Shown one piece after another: positions 41,678-51,791 of a stretch of 64,000 bases of DNA; position 1 is the first letter of the stretch, and every line of letters begins with the position of its first letter. The stretch is from Macrobrachium rosenbergii. Its lineage: Eukaryota; Arthropoda; Malacostraca; Decapoda; Palaemonidae. Where the stretch lies: NCBI RefSeq assembly GCF_040412425.1, contig NC_089749.1, positions 37,148,070 to 37,212,069 of the forward strand, written 5' to 3'. The notes under the pieces were generated by a model. It was given only the letters and a program-made list of their open reading frames with translations. It was not told the origin of the DNA and made no database searches. The position numbers and the translations under genes are program-made.

Positions 41678-42312
41678 GTAAGGACTGGGGTATGAGCGAC
41701 ATACTGGCTGGGTGTTAACTGGTTTATTGGTAGTTCCTTACTGAGATAAAGGTACAGAATCTTCGAAGATGTTATTGACGCGTGCGAGCGGTAATGTAGC
41801 GTCTACACACAGACAGGTAAAACAGAGATAAAAGGTTCAGACATCTGTGTTTGTCGGCAGACAAACAGATGGCGATATCAAGAGACATGATTAACATACA
41901 GTGATGAAATATACATCAGTGGAAAGGCCAGGAAATTCTATATATGGCCAATTGCATGAGATTCAAGACAGATTACTGAATACAATGCAGTAGCATAATA
42001 TATGTGAAATAGAGAGACGTTTGGCGTCTTCACAAACAGAAACACACATACAGTTTGATACAGAAGATTCGGTGGAACATTATGAGTACATGATTAGAAT
42101 GCTTGCATGGCAATGCAAGTAGTGGTGATTGTTCATAAATCGAGACAACAATGCTTAGGGAGAAACAGACGGAAATATTGTATGGCTGAAATCGCGTTCC
42201 TGTAGAGAAAGAAAACGAGATGCTGTTGTTTTGTCTGGCCACTCCGATGGACGACGATTGACGAACACACGAACACACACGTGTTTGGAAGAGACAGCGT
42301 CGGGACTCTTAC
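41678..42312 (-). mobile_element. Solo LTR of the TRIM-F family
   Basis: This is the inverse of 32255-32884 over its whole length, from TGTAAGGACTGG to GGGACTCTTAC. AACAG occurs on both sides (41673-41677 and 42313-42317). Confidence 0.85.
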
Positions 42313-42483
42313 AACAGCATGCAGTCCTCACCTAGGCCATGCTGTACTCATGCCTAACTTAACTGTTACATTACACAGTTAGCCTGGCTTTTCATGCATA
42401 ACAGGTGGAATTTAACTCAAGAATTGATATGTTCATAAAATTATGGAGGAATATCGCACATCTTAGCCTACGGTTGGTGGTAC

Positions 42484-42610
42484 TGTAGAGTTTTAGATAA
42501 AAAAAAAAAGGTAATCCTTTGTTAATTCTGATTCTATTCCCTGCTGTGAACGTCTTTTGTTTTTGAGTTCTCGGTTCCGGGGTTGTGTTGTCATGCGGCC
42601 GGGGTGCTGG
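42484..42610 (+). repeat. GypB 5' LTR, first part
   Basis: TGTAGAGTTTTAGATAAAA...GGGGTGCTGG equals 62922-63049. It breaks at CTGG, the GypC target duplication. Confidence 0.95.
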
Positions 42611-43032
42611 TGTAAGGTGTCAAAGAAACGAGCAGGTAAAAGTTACTGCTACTTTATTACAGATCCAGGCAGCTTATATTGCGGCCGACTGACGCCGGGC
42701 CATGAGAGACAATGGAATTGACTGTGACCTGAGGTCGAAACAATAAACAATAATATGCAGTGAACGAGTACAAATTACAATACAAAACATACAGAGCTAC
42801 AATATAGATACAGTCTTGATGCCTGTGAATGAAGAAACATGTGATACACAATGTGTGACATTCGTATAAATACCATAAAGTAAAAATGATTAAAATGCGT
42901 GACCTGGCACGTTTTAGGCGTGACTAATTGAGCTTGAAGAAAACGGGAAGTCACCAAAGAAAAACAAGCTCAGCGGAGACTTAATTAATGGCGCCGCAAA
43001 CACTATCCTGGCGCCGATTTGGTGACTTTACA
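42611..43032 (-). repeat. GypC 3' LTR
   Basis: 422 bp. Next to it inside, 43033-43046 read on the minus strand is CTTTGGGAGTATT, the polypurine tract. Confidence 0.9.
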
Positions 43033-43062
43033 AATACTCCCAAAGACGAGGGACGCGTCTGA

Positions 43063-44069
43063 TTAATCCCCTGTACCTGCTGGGACGCTGAAGGGTGCCG
43101 CGGCTCCTTGAAGATAACTGAGGGGCCTCCCGCCTGTGAGGCTGCTGTTTGGGCGGTTCCTTCCTGGGGCGGCGCGCCTTGGGGTGAGGGCGTGCTGGAG
43201 TGCGTTTGGGCGGAAGGGTGCTGCGTCGCTGCCGGGACTCTCCGACAGGAAGGCGGGCTTTAGCCGGTCTATGGAAACCCAGTCGTTCTTGCCTGGGAGT
43301 GCCAGCTGGAATGCCTTGCTGTTCCGCCCCAGCACGCGGAAGGGTCCCCAGGGCTTAGTTAGTGGTGGACGGACGGCGTCGACTCTGACGAAGACGTGGG
43401 TGGCGGATGACAGCTGTGGCGGCATGAAGGTGGTTGCTTTGTCGATGTATGAGCGCCTGCAAGGGGCGAACTTGCCGGCCACGTCGCGGAGCCTCTGCAG
43501 AGATGGGGAGTGGCGATCATCCGTCACGAGCTCTCCCGGCACCACGAGGGTTCCCAAAGGTTTGTTCAGCTGCGGATGGGGTGCCGTCGGCTCTGGGGCG
43601 GTCCTCAACCCGAGGAGGACCCACGGCAGCTGATGTTTCCAGTCCTCGGCGTGCAGCGGGCCATGAGGGATGACTTTGGGACCTGTGGAACCGTTCAACC
43701 AGGCCGTTGGCCGCTGGGTTGTACGCTGTGGTGGTGTGGTGCGTGGTTCCCAGCAGTTGAGCCAGGGCAGACCACAACTCGGAGAGGAAAGCGGGCCCCT
43801 GTCGGTTGTGATGTGGTCCGGGACGCCGGCGGCTAACCCAACTGGAGAGCAGGGCCTCAGCGCACGCGCTGGCGGTGGCTTCTTGCATGGGTGTGGCTTC
43901 GGGCCACCTCGTCGAACGGTCTACCACCGTGAGGAGGTATCTGGATCCGCCTGATGGGGAAGGGCCCGACGACGTCGATGTGGATGTGGCCGGCGGCGCC
44001 GCCCTGGTTGTGGGAACTCGCCTACCCCGACTGCGTGTGACGACCCACTTTACTGGTCTGGCACTGCAG
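43063..44069 (-). pseudogene. GypC integrase core and C-terminus
   Basis: Frame 44158-43517 has a catalytic-core start read across a frame change (DVVGPFP, GGSRYLLTVVDRSTRWPEA), the second acid region (RQGPAFLSELWSALAQLLG) and the third (AANGLVERFHR). Frame 43698-43063 continues: WVLLGLRTAPEP and the C-terminal FVRVDAVRPPLTKPWGPFRV-LGRNS. This is a DDE integrase of invertebrate Gypsy type. The N-terminal zinc domain is across LTR-D at 47614-47930. Confidence 0.8.
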
Positions 44070-44073
44070 GCAC

Positions 44074-44424
44074 TGTGGCGGAATTTTAACCCACAAACAA
44101 AACAACACTCACCCTGATCTTCGGTTGCTGGAGATGGGTAAAGGTCCACGGTCGCCAATCACAGCACACAGAAACCACAAAACCAAATTTCAAACAAACC
44201 CTCCACCAACAACGAACGAAAAAAAAAGAAACACATGCACCATCAATATCGGTACCGATAAAAAAAACAAAAGCCAGACGAATTCCCGTTCACTTTCAAG
44301 GTTGGACTTCAACTGCCCAAGACCTCCCAAAAACGAAAAACTCCCCGACAGACCGACAGACAGAGAGACAGCCAAAAAACCAACTCCAACAACCGAACCA
44401 CTCAACCACTCACAATGACAATTA

Positions 44425-44482
<58 letters not shown>

Positions 44483-44529
44483 AAACGTTGGGAAATGCTA
44501 AATAAAAACAAATTTCTGATCCCTCTATA
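44074..44529 (-). repeat. LTR-D 3' LTR with (CT)n
   Basis: TGTGGCGGAATTTTAACC...GATCCCTCTATA; contains a CT run at about 44426-44479. Minus-strand purine tract AAAAGGGGGGAGAAA (44530-44544) adjoins it inside. Confidence 0.85.
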
Positions 44530-44559
44530 TTTCTCCCCCCTTTTAGCATTTCCCAACCA

Positions 44560-45360
44560 ACACCTTTCACACCTCTTTCAAATCGCCTTACGCAACACCC
44601 ACGGATGCTCCCTAGCAGGTCCTCTAGATCGCGTTCGCGGGCACGCAATCATTCTCTCAGACTCGCTCTCTCTTCCAGCAAGATTCAGATTTACATTTTC
44701 TCCTCCATTCTCTCTCAGATTCACGCTATCTTCTTCACTATTACCACTCTCAATTTCATCCACAATCTCATCTATACCCTCTAACTCGTTCCCAAATACC
44801 TCCCCAATTCTTCAACTAACCCATCCCATTCGCTCATTGACCTTTCCAATTCTTGCAACGATTCATTCATGCTTTCAATCACTCGTCTATCACTGCTACG
44901 CTCTCTTACTCTTACACTTTCGCTCACCTCCAACCGTTCACTAACCCCTACACGTTCAGTCAACTCAGTTATATCAAACCCCAACATATGCTATACGTTC
45001 TATCCATACCATCCCAGTCATCCGTATTACACGCTTTATCACTCATTTCCACTTTGGCACTCACACCCCTATCACACAACTTACGACCATTCAGTTTACT
45101 TACGTTCTTCCCTTTCTTACGTTTTTTACCATACTCTATCAAAACAAATTGCTTCATGCACTCGTCAGTCTTTCCAGCAAAGCCCCCCTCATGCAACAAC
45201 CCCTCACGTACATGCATCACACGCACCGCTTGCATTCTGGAGGATCCACCCATTTGAACCCCCTTCACACTCAGTTTCCCGAATTCGCTGTCACAGTCAC
45301 CCTCTTTCGTCTACATACACTTGATACATGCCCTTCAATTCCATTCGACACACTTCGCTC
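44560..45360 (-). pseudogene. LTR-D region after the zinc knuckles, unknown
   Basis: Frames 45268-44969, 44987-44781 and 44763-44578 are Glu/Ser/Arg/Val-rich (SERLEVSESVRVRERSSD, ESMNESLQELERSMSEWDGL). They show no protease Asp-Ser/Thr-Gly motif. This may be the gag C-terminal part or decayed filler. Confidence 0.4.
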
Positions 45361-45369
45361 TCGGTTCTG

Positions 45370-47090
45370 AACACATTCTCGCATAATGCCCATTCTTACC
45401 ACAGTTACCACATATTACATTCACTCGGGTACCCCTACAACCATTAGCAACATGACCCATCTGTCCGCACCGGTAGCATTTAACCCCTATCTTTCGTACA
45501 CTCCTTACCAAATGTCCCGGTTGCCCACACCAAACACGCTCCTAAAGCCCACCTACAATCATTCTTTGTATGTCCTTCCTTTCCACATCTAAAACACTTC
45601 GCTCGACTTCCACTCATCGACCTTCCCTTTGTACACTACTATCCCTAACCCGTCCAACCCGTTGTTCCCTTACAAACCCATCATTCATCCTCACTGGCAC
45701 CTCCACATTACTTGCTCTTACACTCCTATCTATTACACTATCCATTCTCATTGGGCCCCTCAACACTGCATCCCTAAAGCTTCCAAACTCTGGTACTCTC
45801 TCATCTACCCCAGCCCTTACACTTACACTTCTGCTCTCTTTTATAACCCTGTCAAGCTCATAATCTTCACAATTTCCAAAATTTCTCCCCAAGTCAACCT
45901 TTCATTCTTTCCACCTTTTCTTCTCCTTTCGCTTCAAGTTCACAAATTCTCTAACTCCATCTGGCACTGTCCCTAACAACTTCCGTACTAACTCCTTACA
46001 TTCATCTATCCCATCATCCCCAAACTTCTTCCTTGCCAACGTCTCCAGCCGACAAGCATACAGTGACAAGGTTTCCCAGCTTTCATTCTTGCCTCATCAA
46101 ATTCATTCTTCCTCTTATACTTAACACTCCTTTCATACGCCTGCTTGCTCAACTAATCTAGCTTTCACCTTGTCATACTCAACATCTCCCACACTCATAA
46201 TAACCCTATACATGTCAAGTAAAAACCCAGTCAAATACTCTCCTAATTCTCGTGCCCATACTCTCTTACTTTCCCCATACTTATCCTGACAAAACCTTTC
46301 ATACTCCCTAAAGAAATCATGCACATCCCTACTTCCATACTCATTATACTTTTCACACCTGGTACCTCCCCACATACATAGCCTTTCTCACTTCTTTCTC
46401 ACTTTCACTCTCACTTTCGCCCCTTTCGCTCTGTCCTTTCATACCCTCTTCCAGAATACAAAGAGTCCACTTCTGCACTTACATTCATCTTACTCATTAC
46501 ACTCTTCTTCCCCCTCTTTTTATCCACTTTTATCCACTCACCTCCATCCACCTCACTATCACTACTGCCTTCACCCTCTCCCTTCTTTCCTGCCTTTCCC
46601 ACTTCCTTTCCCTTCTTACCAGTTTCCTTTCCTTTCCTTCTTCCCTTTTTCTTCCCCTGACTTATCCTTACTTTCCCTCTGTTCCTTCCCTTGCTTTTCA
46701 TTCCCTTTTCCTTACCCTGCCTCTCATTCCCTCGTTTCTTACTTCCTATTCCCATATCACTTTCATCACTCACGCTTCCATTCACTTCTTCCTCCTTTTC
46801 TTTCTCTCTTGCCCCTTCACACGTTCCAGAGAACCTGCCTCCAACAGCCCCTTCTCCAAAAAACACCCTTGAACATACCTTTCACCATTTCTTCCACACC
46901 TTTCATCATTCCCTCCAACTTTTTTATCCATCCTCTTTCCATTCTCTCTTCTGACTCTTTCATCTCCCCTTTCATTTCTTCTTTTGCACTTCTTAGTATT
47001 CCTCCACCTCCTCCAACTGACTCTCAATCTCTCATTCTCACCCCTCAACCACGTATTCTCCTCTCTCAACCTTACCAGTTCCTCTTCCAT
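45370..47090 (-). pseudogene. LTR-D gag with coiled coil and zinc knuckles
   Basis: Frame 47090-46782 starts MEEELVRLREENTWLRGENE, a leucine/glutamate coiled coil. Frame 46866-46411 is Lys/Gly/Glu-rich (nuclear-signal-like). Frame 46375-46133 is the capsid-like part (FFREYERFCQDKYGESK, ARELGEYLTGFLLDM). The zinc knuckles follow in order CFRCGKEGHTKNDC (about 45553-45594), a degenerate one, CYRCGQMGHVANGC (45436-45478) and CGNCGKNGHYARMC (45370-45411). Each has C-x2-C-x4-H-x4-C form. Frames change at least three times. Confidence 0.75.
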
Positions 47091-47147
47091 CCTTCTCTTC
47101 AGTCACACTACCAGCCACCAAAAGAAATTGCAGCTGCAATACCAGCT

Positions 47148-47165
47148 GCCCCACGTTGGGCGCCA
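47148..47165 (-). other. LTR-D primer-binding site (tRNA-Lys)
   Basis: On the minus strand 18 bases read TGGCGCCCAACGTGGGGC, which I recognise as complementary to the 3' end of tRNA-Lys(CUU). It lies 7 bases from the LTR edge. Confidence 0.85.
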
Positions 47166-47172
47166 AATATTA

Positions 47173-47522
47173 TGTGGCGGAATTTTAACCCACAAACAAA
47201 ACAACACTCACCCTGATCTTCGGTTGCTGGAGATGGGTAAAGGTCCACGGTCGCCAATCACAGCACACAGAAACCACAAAACCAAATTCCAAAACAAACC
47301 CTCCACCAACAACGAACGAAAAAAAAAAGAAACACATGCACCATCAATATCGGTACCGATAAAAAAAACAAAAGCCAGACGAATTCCCGTTCACTTTCAA
47401 GGTTGGACTTCAACTGCCCAAGACCTCCCAAAAAAACGAAAACTCCCGACAGACCGACAGACAGAGAGACAGCCGTAAACCAACTCCAACAACCGAACCA
47501 CTCAACCACTCACAATGACAAT

Positions 47523-47562
<40 letters not shown>

Positions 47563-47609
47563 AAACGTTGGGAAATGCTAAATAAAAACAAATTTCTGAT
47601 CCCTCTATA
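47173..47609 (-). repeat. LTR-D 5' LTR with (CT)n
   Basis: 437 bp, same sequence as 44074-44529 apart from a shorter CT run (about 47525-47558) and small changes. Confidence 0.85.
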
Positions 47610-47613
47610 GCAC

Positions 47614-47930
47614 TGTTTTGCCCAGGCTGTGGCGTCCTTTTGCACCCCGTGCCAGACGAACTTTTTTGAAAGCAGTTTGGCCGTGGTCCTGCCGGAGGGG
47701 TGTGAGAGGCCGTGAATGATGTCGAATACCTGGCGGCGGCGTGAGGCTGGAACCAAGGGCATGGGCTGGCCTGTACTGATGTCACAGAGCAGGCTGGGGC
47801 CTCCGGGGGCGAGGGTCACGTCCCGCCACTTGAGGGATGTGATGGCGGTGCGGTATGCTGGGGTTTCTGGGTCAGCGGCCTGTTCTCTGGCAAGGTCCTG
47901 GTAATCTACACCAAGCTGCACTGCGTTCAA
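47614..47930 (-). CDS. GypC integrase N-terminal zinc domain
   Basis: Frame 47930-47502 has WRDVTLAPGGPSLLCDIS and the zinc motif H-G-L-S-H ... A-W-A-K-Q-C. After that it runs into LTR-D. The second Cys of the C-x2-C pair lies across the insertion at about 44065. The zinc domain helps hold viral-type DNA ends during insertion. Confidence 0.8.
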
Positions 47931-48467
47931 CTCGACTCTGGAGAGGGCGTCTGCTACGGATTTTCTTGCCGGGGAGGTACCTGACGGAACAGGTAAATTC
48001 GGCTATGGCTGAGAGGTGGCGCTGCTGTCTGGAAGACCATGCGTCCCCTGCTTCGTGAAGGCGTGAACCAGTGGCTGGTGGTCTGTGAAGATTGTGAAGG
48101 GCGTCCCCTCCAGGAGGAACTTGAAGTGCCGAACTGCGCGGTACATCGCGCAGAGTTCCCTGTCGAAGGTGCTGTAGCGGGACTCTGCGGGACTGAACTT
48201 CTTGCTGAAGAAGGCGATGGGCTGGGGGCGCCGTTGATGATTTGCTCCAGAACAGCACCGCAGGCAACGTTACTGGCGTCTGTCGTCAGCTGGAGGGAGC
48301 CTTGGGATCCTGGTGTGCCAAGGCGTTGCCTTGGTGAGGGCGGCCTTCGTCAGGGAAAAGGCCTGCTGCTGGCTGGGTCCCCAAGACAGGGACTTCGGTT
48401 GACCTTTAGGACTTCCGTCAGGGGGCCGTGGTGTCGCGCGATCCCGGGATGAACCGCCTGTAGAAGT
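47872..48467 (-). pseudogene. GypC RT thumb and RNase H, frameshifted
   Basis: Read across frames: PFPDEGRPHQG region, YSTFDRELCAMYRAVRHF-type sequence (about 48110-48180) and FTCSVRYLPGKKIRSR (about 47960-48010). These match the RNase H core of Gypsy pol. No frame is intact. Confidence 0.6.
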
Positions 48468-49169
48468 TTACCATCCCAAGGAACTCCTGGACGGCCTTGA
48501 TGGAGGTGGGTGTCGGGAAATCTTGCTACGGCTGCCACTTTCGATGTAAGAGGGCGGACGCCTGTCGGAGACACCTCGTGACCCAGGAATTCTGCTTTCT
48601 GGACGCCGAAGGTACACTTGTCGAAAACGGACGACGAGGCCGCTTTCTTGGAGGCGCTGGAGGACTGCTTTGATGTGCCTCTGGTGTTCGCTGTGAGACC
48701 TGGAAAATATGAGAATGTCGTCGACGTAGCAGACGCAGAATTTTAGGTCCCCAGGATGCTGTCCATGAGCCGCTGGAAGGTGGCCCCCGGCGTTCCTCAG
48801 CCCGAAGGTGGAGAAGGCGAACACATAGGACCCGAAGGGCGTGATGATGGCTGTCTTTGGTATGTCCTCTGGCGCAACAGGTACCTGGAAATAAGATTTA
48901 AGAAGGTCCAATTTAGTGAATATTTTGGCCCCGTGAAAGGAGGCCGTGAGGTCTTGCATATTGGGTAGAGGGTAGTGGTCGGGCTCCGTTGCAATGTTGA
49001 GCCGCCTGTAGTCGCCGCAGGGTCTCCAGGAGCCGTCCGGTTTCTGCACCATGTGGAGGGGGAGGCCCATGGACTGGAGGCTTTTCTGCAGATGCCCATC
49101 TGTTCCATCTCCTTGAATGCTTTTTTCGCCTCCTGAAGGCGCTGAGGGGGGAAGCCTGCGGAACTGCAT
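48468..49169 (-). CDS. GypC reverse transcriptase (233 aa frame)
   Basis: Motifs: [48 protein letters not shown] (catalytic Asp), [20 protein letters not shown] and [12 protein letters not shown] (YVDD), then [18 protein letters not shown]. Closely matches GypE RT. The last ~50 residues are off-frame. Confidence 0.85.
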   Translation of the reverse strand: MQFRRLPPSAPSGGEKSIQGDGTDGHLQKSLQSMGLPLHMVQKPDGSWRPCGDYRRLNIATEPDHYPLPNMQDLTASFHGAKIFTKLDLLKSYFQVPVAPEDIPKTAIITPFGSYVFAFSTFGLRNAGGHLPAAHGQHPGDLKFCVCYVDDILIFSRSHSEHQRHIKAVLQRLQESGLVVRFRQVYLRRPESRIPGSRGVSDRRPPSYIESGSRSKISRHPPPSRPSRSSLGW

Positions 49170-49181
49170 GTGTCGGGGCCC

Positions 49182-49715
49182 TTAGTCACTATATGGTGGT
49201 ATATGCCGTGCTTGGCTGGGGCCCCGGGGACTTAGGCGAAGCTCGGGCTTAAATACCTCAGGGAACTCCGACAGAAGGTGTGCATACTGGTGGGGGCGAC
49301 GGCGCTGATGGTGGGTCTGGGTCCCGCCGTTAACGGAGAGACCGGCAGGAGTCGGTATCGAGGAGGCGCTTGCGCCACGTCGACTAGCAGGCCGAAGTGC
49401 GCCAGAAAATCGGCCCCCAGGAGTGGGGTTCCTACGTCCGCGACGATGAAGTCCCAGGAGTAACTCTGGCCAAGGATGGAGATCGACAGGAGCCTGGTGC
49501 CGTAGGAGAGGATGGGGGTTCCGTTGGCGGCCGTCAGGAAAGCGGCCGGGTCTGGTGTCTGGTTGCGTCCTCTCTGGATGCTGGGAAGACCGACTTAAGG
49601 CTCCTGTGTCGACCAGCATCATCCTGCCGGAGCGGTGTCGCGGACGTAAACCTACTGTTTTGAGGCCCTGGGTTCTTCGGCTGCCATGGCGGCCTGTCCT
49701 GCTGGCCGCCGCCAC
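49182..49715 (-). pseudogene. GypC protease, frameshifted
   Basis: MMLVDTGALSRSSQ carries the protease Asp-Thr-Gly. The following residues are off-frame, but HLLSEFPEVFKPELRLSP, the Gypsy PR-RT linker, is visible near the end. Compare GypE, where this part is clean. Confidence 0.7.
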
Positions 49716-49873
49716 CCCCGTTTTTTGAACGGTTGAACGAGCAGGGCGGCAGGCAGTTTCGGGCGTCCTTTCCGAACCACTTGTGGTAGCGACAGAAGCC
49801 CGGGGACCTCCGTCTGCTGTGGTTCGGTGGACGTCTGTTGGCGATGGCGTTGACGGGCTGCTCTACGTCCTCT

Positions 49874-50579
49874 TCAGGCTGGATAGCTGACCGGCTGTGT
49901 GGCCGGTTTTAGCCGCTGTGAAGCCTTGACGGAGTCTGTGAGGTGTTGTGCCGCCTCTATGAGGTCCTCGACAGGCATGGTGTAGGGGTGAGCGATCTGG
50001 TTGCGTACTTCCGGGAGGAGTTGGCGAAGGAAGATTTCCCGATGAAGCTTATCTCCTGCCGCTTGTTTGTGCCACCCAAGACTGGTATTGACAGGAGATC
50101 TACGACCATGCCCCAAGCGTCTCTTGGATTGAGGTCGTGGCGTGGATTATTGGCAAGGTCGATAGCACGGGCGGCCCGCTCGGCGATGGGCAGGAGCAAG
50201 CTTCGAGGAGGAACTTTTTGTGGTGCTGTATGTGAGGGTGTGTGTTTCGGTACTTCGCGAGATGAGTTTTCCGTACGTCCTCCGGAAGGGCGTTGAGCAC
50301 TGTGTCGGCCTGTAGGATTTCGTCCGTGAGGTCCGCGATTCTGAAGTGGCTCTCCACCCTGCGCAGCCACATCGATGGGTTCCCCTGCGTAAACGGCGGC
50401 AGCTTTACGGTGAGGGCGGCCCGCGATTGTGTTGCCCGCCGTCGTGTGTTCGGGCGCTGGTGTGGAGTTGCGGGAGGGCCTCGATGCAGGGGCGGGCGCG
50501 CTGTGATGGGAGGTAGGTAAACCTCGAGTCCGCTGGGTCCGCGTTTAACTGCATGAAGGAGGGGATATCCGGCGTCCAT
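49874..50579 (-). pseudogene. GypC gag, two frames
   Basis: Frame 50579-50100 has VKLPPFTQGNPSMWLRRVES and HFRIADLTDEILQADTVLNA, a Gypsy gag start, with PEDV next. After a frameshift near 50200, 50116-49874 has GDKLHREIFLRQLLPEVRNQ and VEDLIEAAQHLTDSVKA. A Cys/His box was not seen. The Met at 50579 is the likely start. Confidence 0.75.
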
Positions 50580-50813
50580 GCTCGCTCCTTTGACCCCTTA
50601 CTGGAGTGGGTACTTGGCGTCAGTACGCACTTTCGTGCGCCGTGTGGTTCCGCTAGTGACGCTGGTGGGGTACGCCACGAGAGTCAGCACGCTCAAACGC
50701 TGGTTACAGCGCCGTGTTTAGGCCGCTAAGAGCGTTTTGGAGAAATCCTGGAGCCAAGACTGAGTCGCCGTGTGAGTCCGCTAATGGCTCCGGGATACTC
50801 CGGGGGTCACCAC
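50580..50813 (-). other. GypC leader and primer-binding site
   Basis: Minus-strand TGGTGACCCCCGGAGTATCC (50793-50812) adjoins the 5' LTR and is the likely primer site. The rest is a GC-rich leader with repeated GTGTG-TCCGCTA-TG-type units also present in the GypE leader (40320-40610). Confidence 0.75.
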
Positions 50814-51234
50814 TGTAAGGTGTCAAAGAAACGAGCAGGTAAAAGTTACTGCTACTTTATTACAGATCCAGGCAGTTATATTGCGGCCGACTGACGCCGG
50901 GCCGTGAGAGACAATGGAATTGACTGTGACCTGAGGTCGAAACAATAAACAATAATATGCAGTGAACGAGTACAAATTACAATACAAAACATACAGAGCT
51001 ACAATATAGATACAGTCTTGATGCCTGTGAATGAAGAAACATGTGATACACAATGTGTGACATTCGTATAAATACCATAAAGTAAAAATGATTAAAATGC
51101 GTGACCTGGCACGTTTTAGGCGTGACTAATTGAGCTTGAAGAAAACGGAAGTCACCAAAGAAAACAAGCTCAGCGGAGACTTAATTAATGGCGCCGCCGA
51201 AACACTATCCTGGCGCCGATTTGGTGACTTTACA
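50814..51234 (-). repeat. GypC 5' LTR
   Basis: 421 bp, nearly identical to 42611-43032. Confidence 0.9.
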
Positions 51235-51317
51235 CTGGTCCTTGGCGGCAAGTTGTTGTAACGGATTCACAATAAACCTTGTATCCGGCCCTGTATTTAA
51301 TTATGCTCGTCCTAACA
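51235..51317 (+). repeat. GypB 5' LTR, second part
   Basis: CTGGTCCTTGGCGGCAAGTT...GCTCGTCCTAACA equals the end of 62922-63126. TGGCGACGAGAATCC at 51320 is the likely primer-binding site. Confidence 0.9.
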
Positions 51318-51616
51318 AATGGCGACGAGAATCCATGCAGAGGAGCATAGGGTCTACAAGAACTTCATGTGGATGTAAGGATTTTCCAGGAGTTTTGATG
51401 AGTTCAGCATAGCCTACCGGCTCTGAGGACACTTCCGTAAGGCCAGTTGATTGACGGCGATGGTGCGGAGGTTAGCAGGGTCGCCTATGCTAGTGAGGAT
51501 TTTCAATTCCCCAAGCTGTACTAGTTGATGCTTCGATTTACTGTGTTTTTACCCTACCTTACCTGGCATATAGGCTGCTACCTACAGTTTTGCTTCATCT
51601 TGCAGTTTTGTTCACG

Positions 51617-51791
51617 ATGGCGACGACTACTCAGATTAAGATTGATCCTTTTAATTCTTCTCAGATAACCCTGGATCTTTGGCTTAGTTTATTAGAAGCT
51701 AATTTTAGTAATCTTGGAATTGAGGAAGATAACAAAAAGAAAAAATGTTTTGCTAGTGTCGATTGGAACTGATGTTTTTAGTGTACTGGGT
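51617..51791 (+). pseudogene. GypB gag N-terminus, cut by X1
   Basis: ATG at 51617 starts MATTTQIKIDPFNSSQITLD and LWLSLLEANFSNLGIEEDNK, a Gypsy gag opening. A one-base shift follows near 51757, after which LVSIGTDVFSVLG reads on to the X1 insertion point. Confidence 0.75.

Larger units (their letters stand above)
44074..47609 (-). mobile_element. Gag-only LTR element LTR-D in GypC integrase
   Basis: LTRs 44074-44529 and 47173-47609 are almost identical outside their CT runs. GCAC is duplicated at 44070-44073 and 47610-47613. Joined across it, the GypC integrase zinc motif reads AKQC-LQC, showing a clean insertion. The internal 2.6 kb, minus strand, has a tRNA-Lys primer site, coiled coil, gag and zinc knuckles but no protease, RT or integrase. 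Confidence 0.85.
42611..51234 (-). mobile_element. Gypsy LTR retrotransposon GypC
   Basis: LTRs 42611-43032 and 50814-51234 are nearly identical (about 420 bp, TGTAAGGTGTC...GGTGACTTTACA in plus reading). CTGG is duplicated at 42607-42610 and 51235-51238, a 4-bp target. Minus-strand order is PBS, gag, protease, RT, RNase H, integrase and PPT. LTR-D interrupts the integrase. Several frameshifts are present. Confidence 0.9.

Noticed and set aside
44853..47478. Several plus-strand Ser/Pro/Thr-rich ORFs of 100-160 codons
   Set aside because: They are the antisense of the LTR-D gag and LTRs; the minus strand holds zinc knuckles, coiled coil, PBS and PPT.
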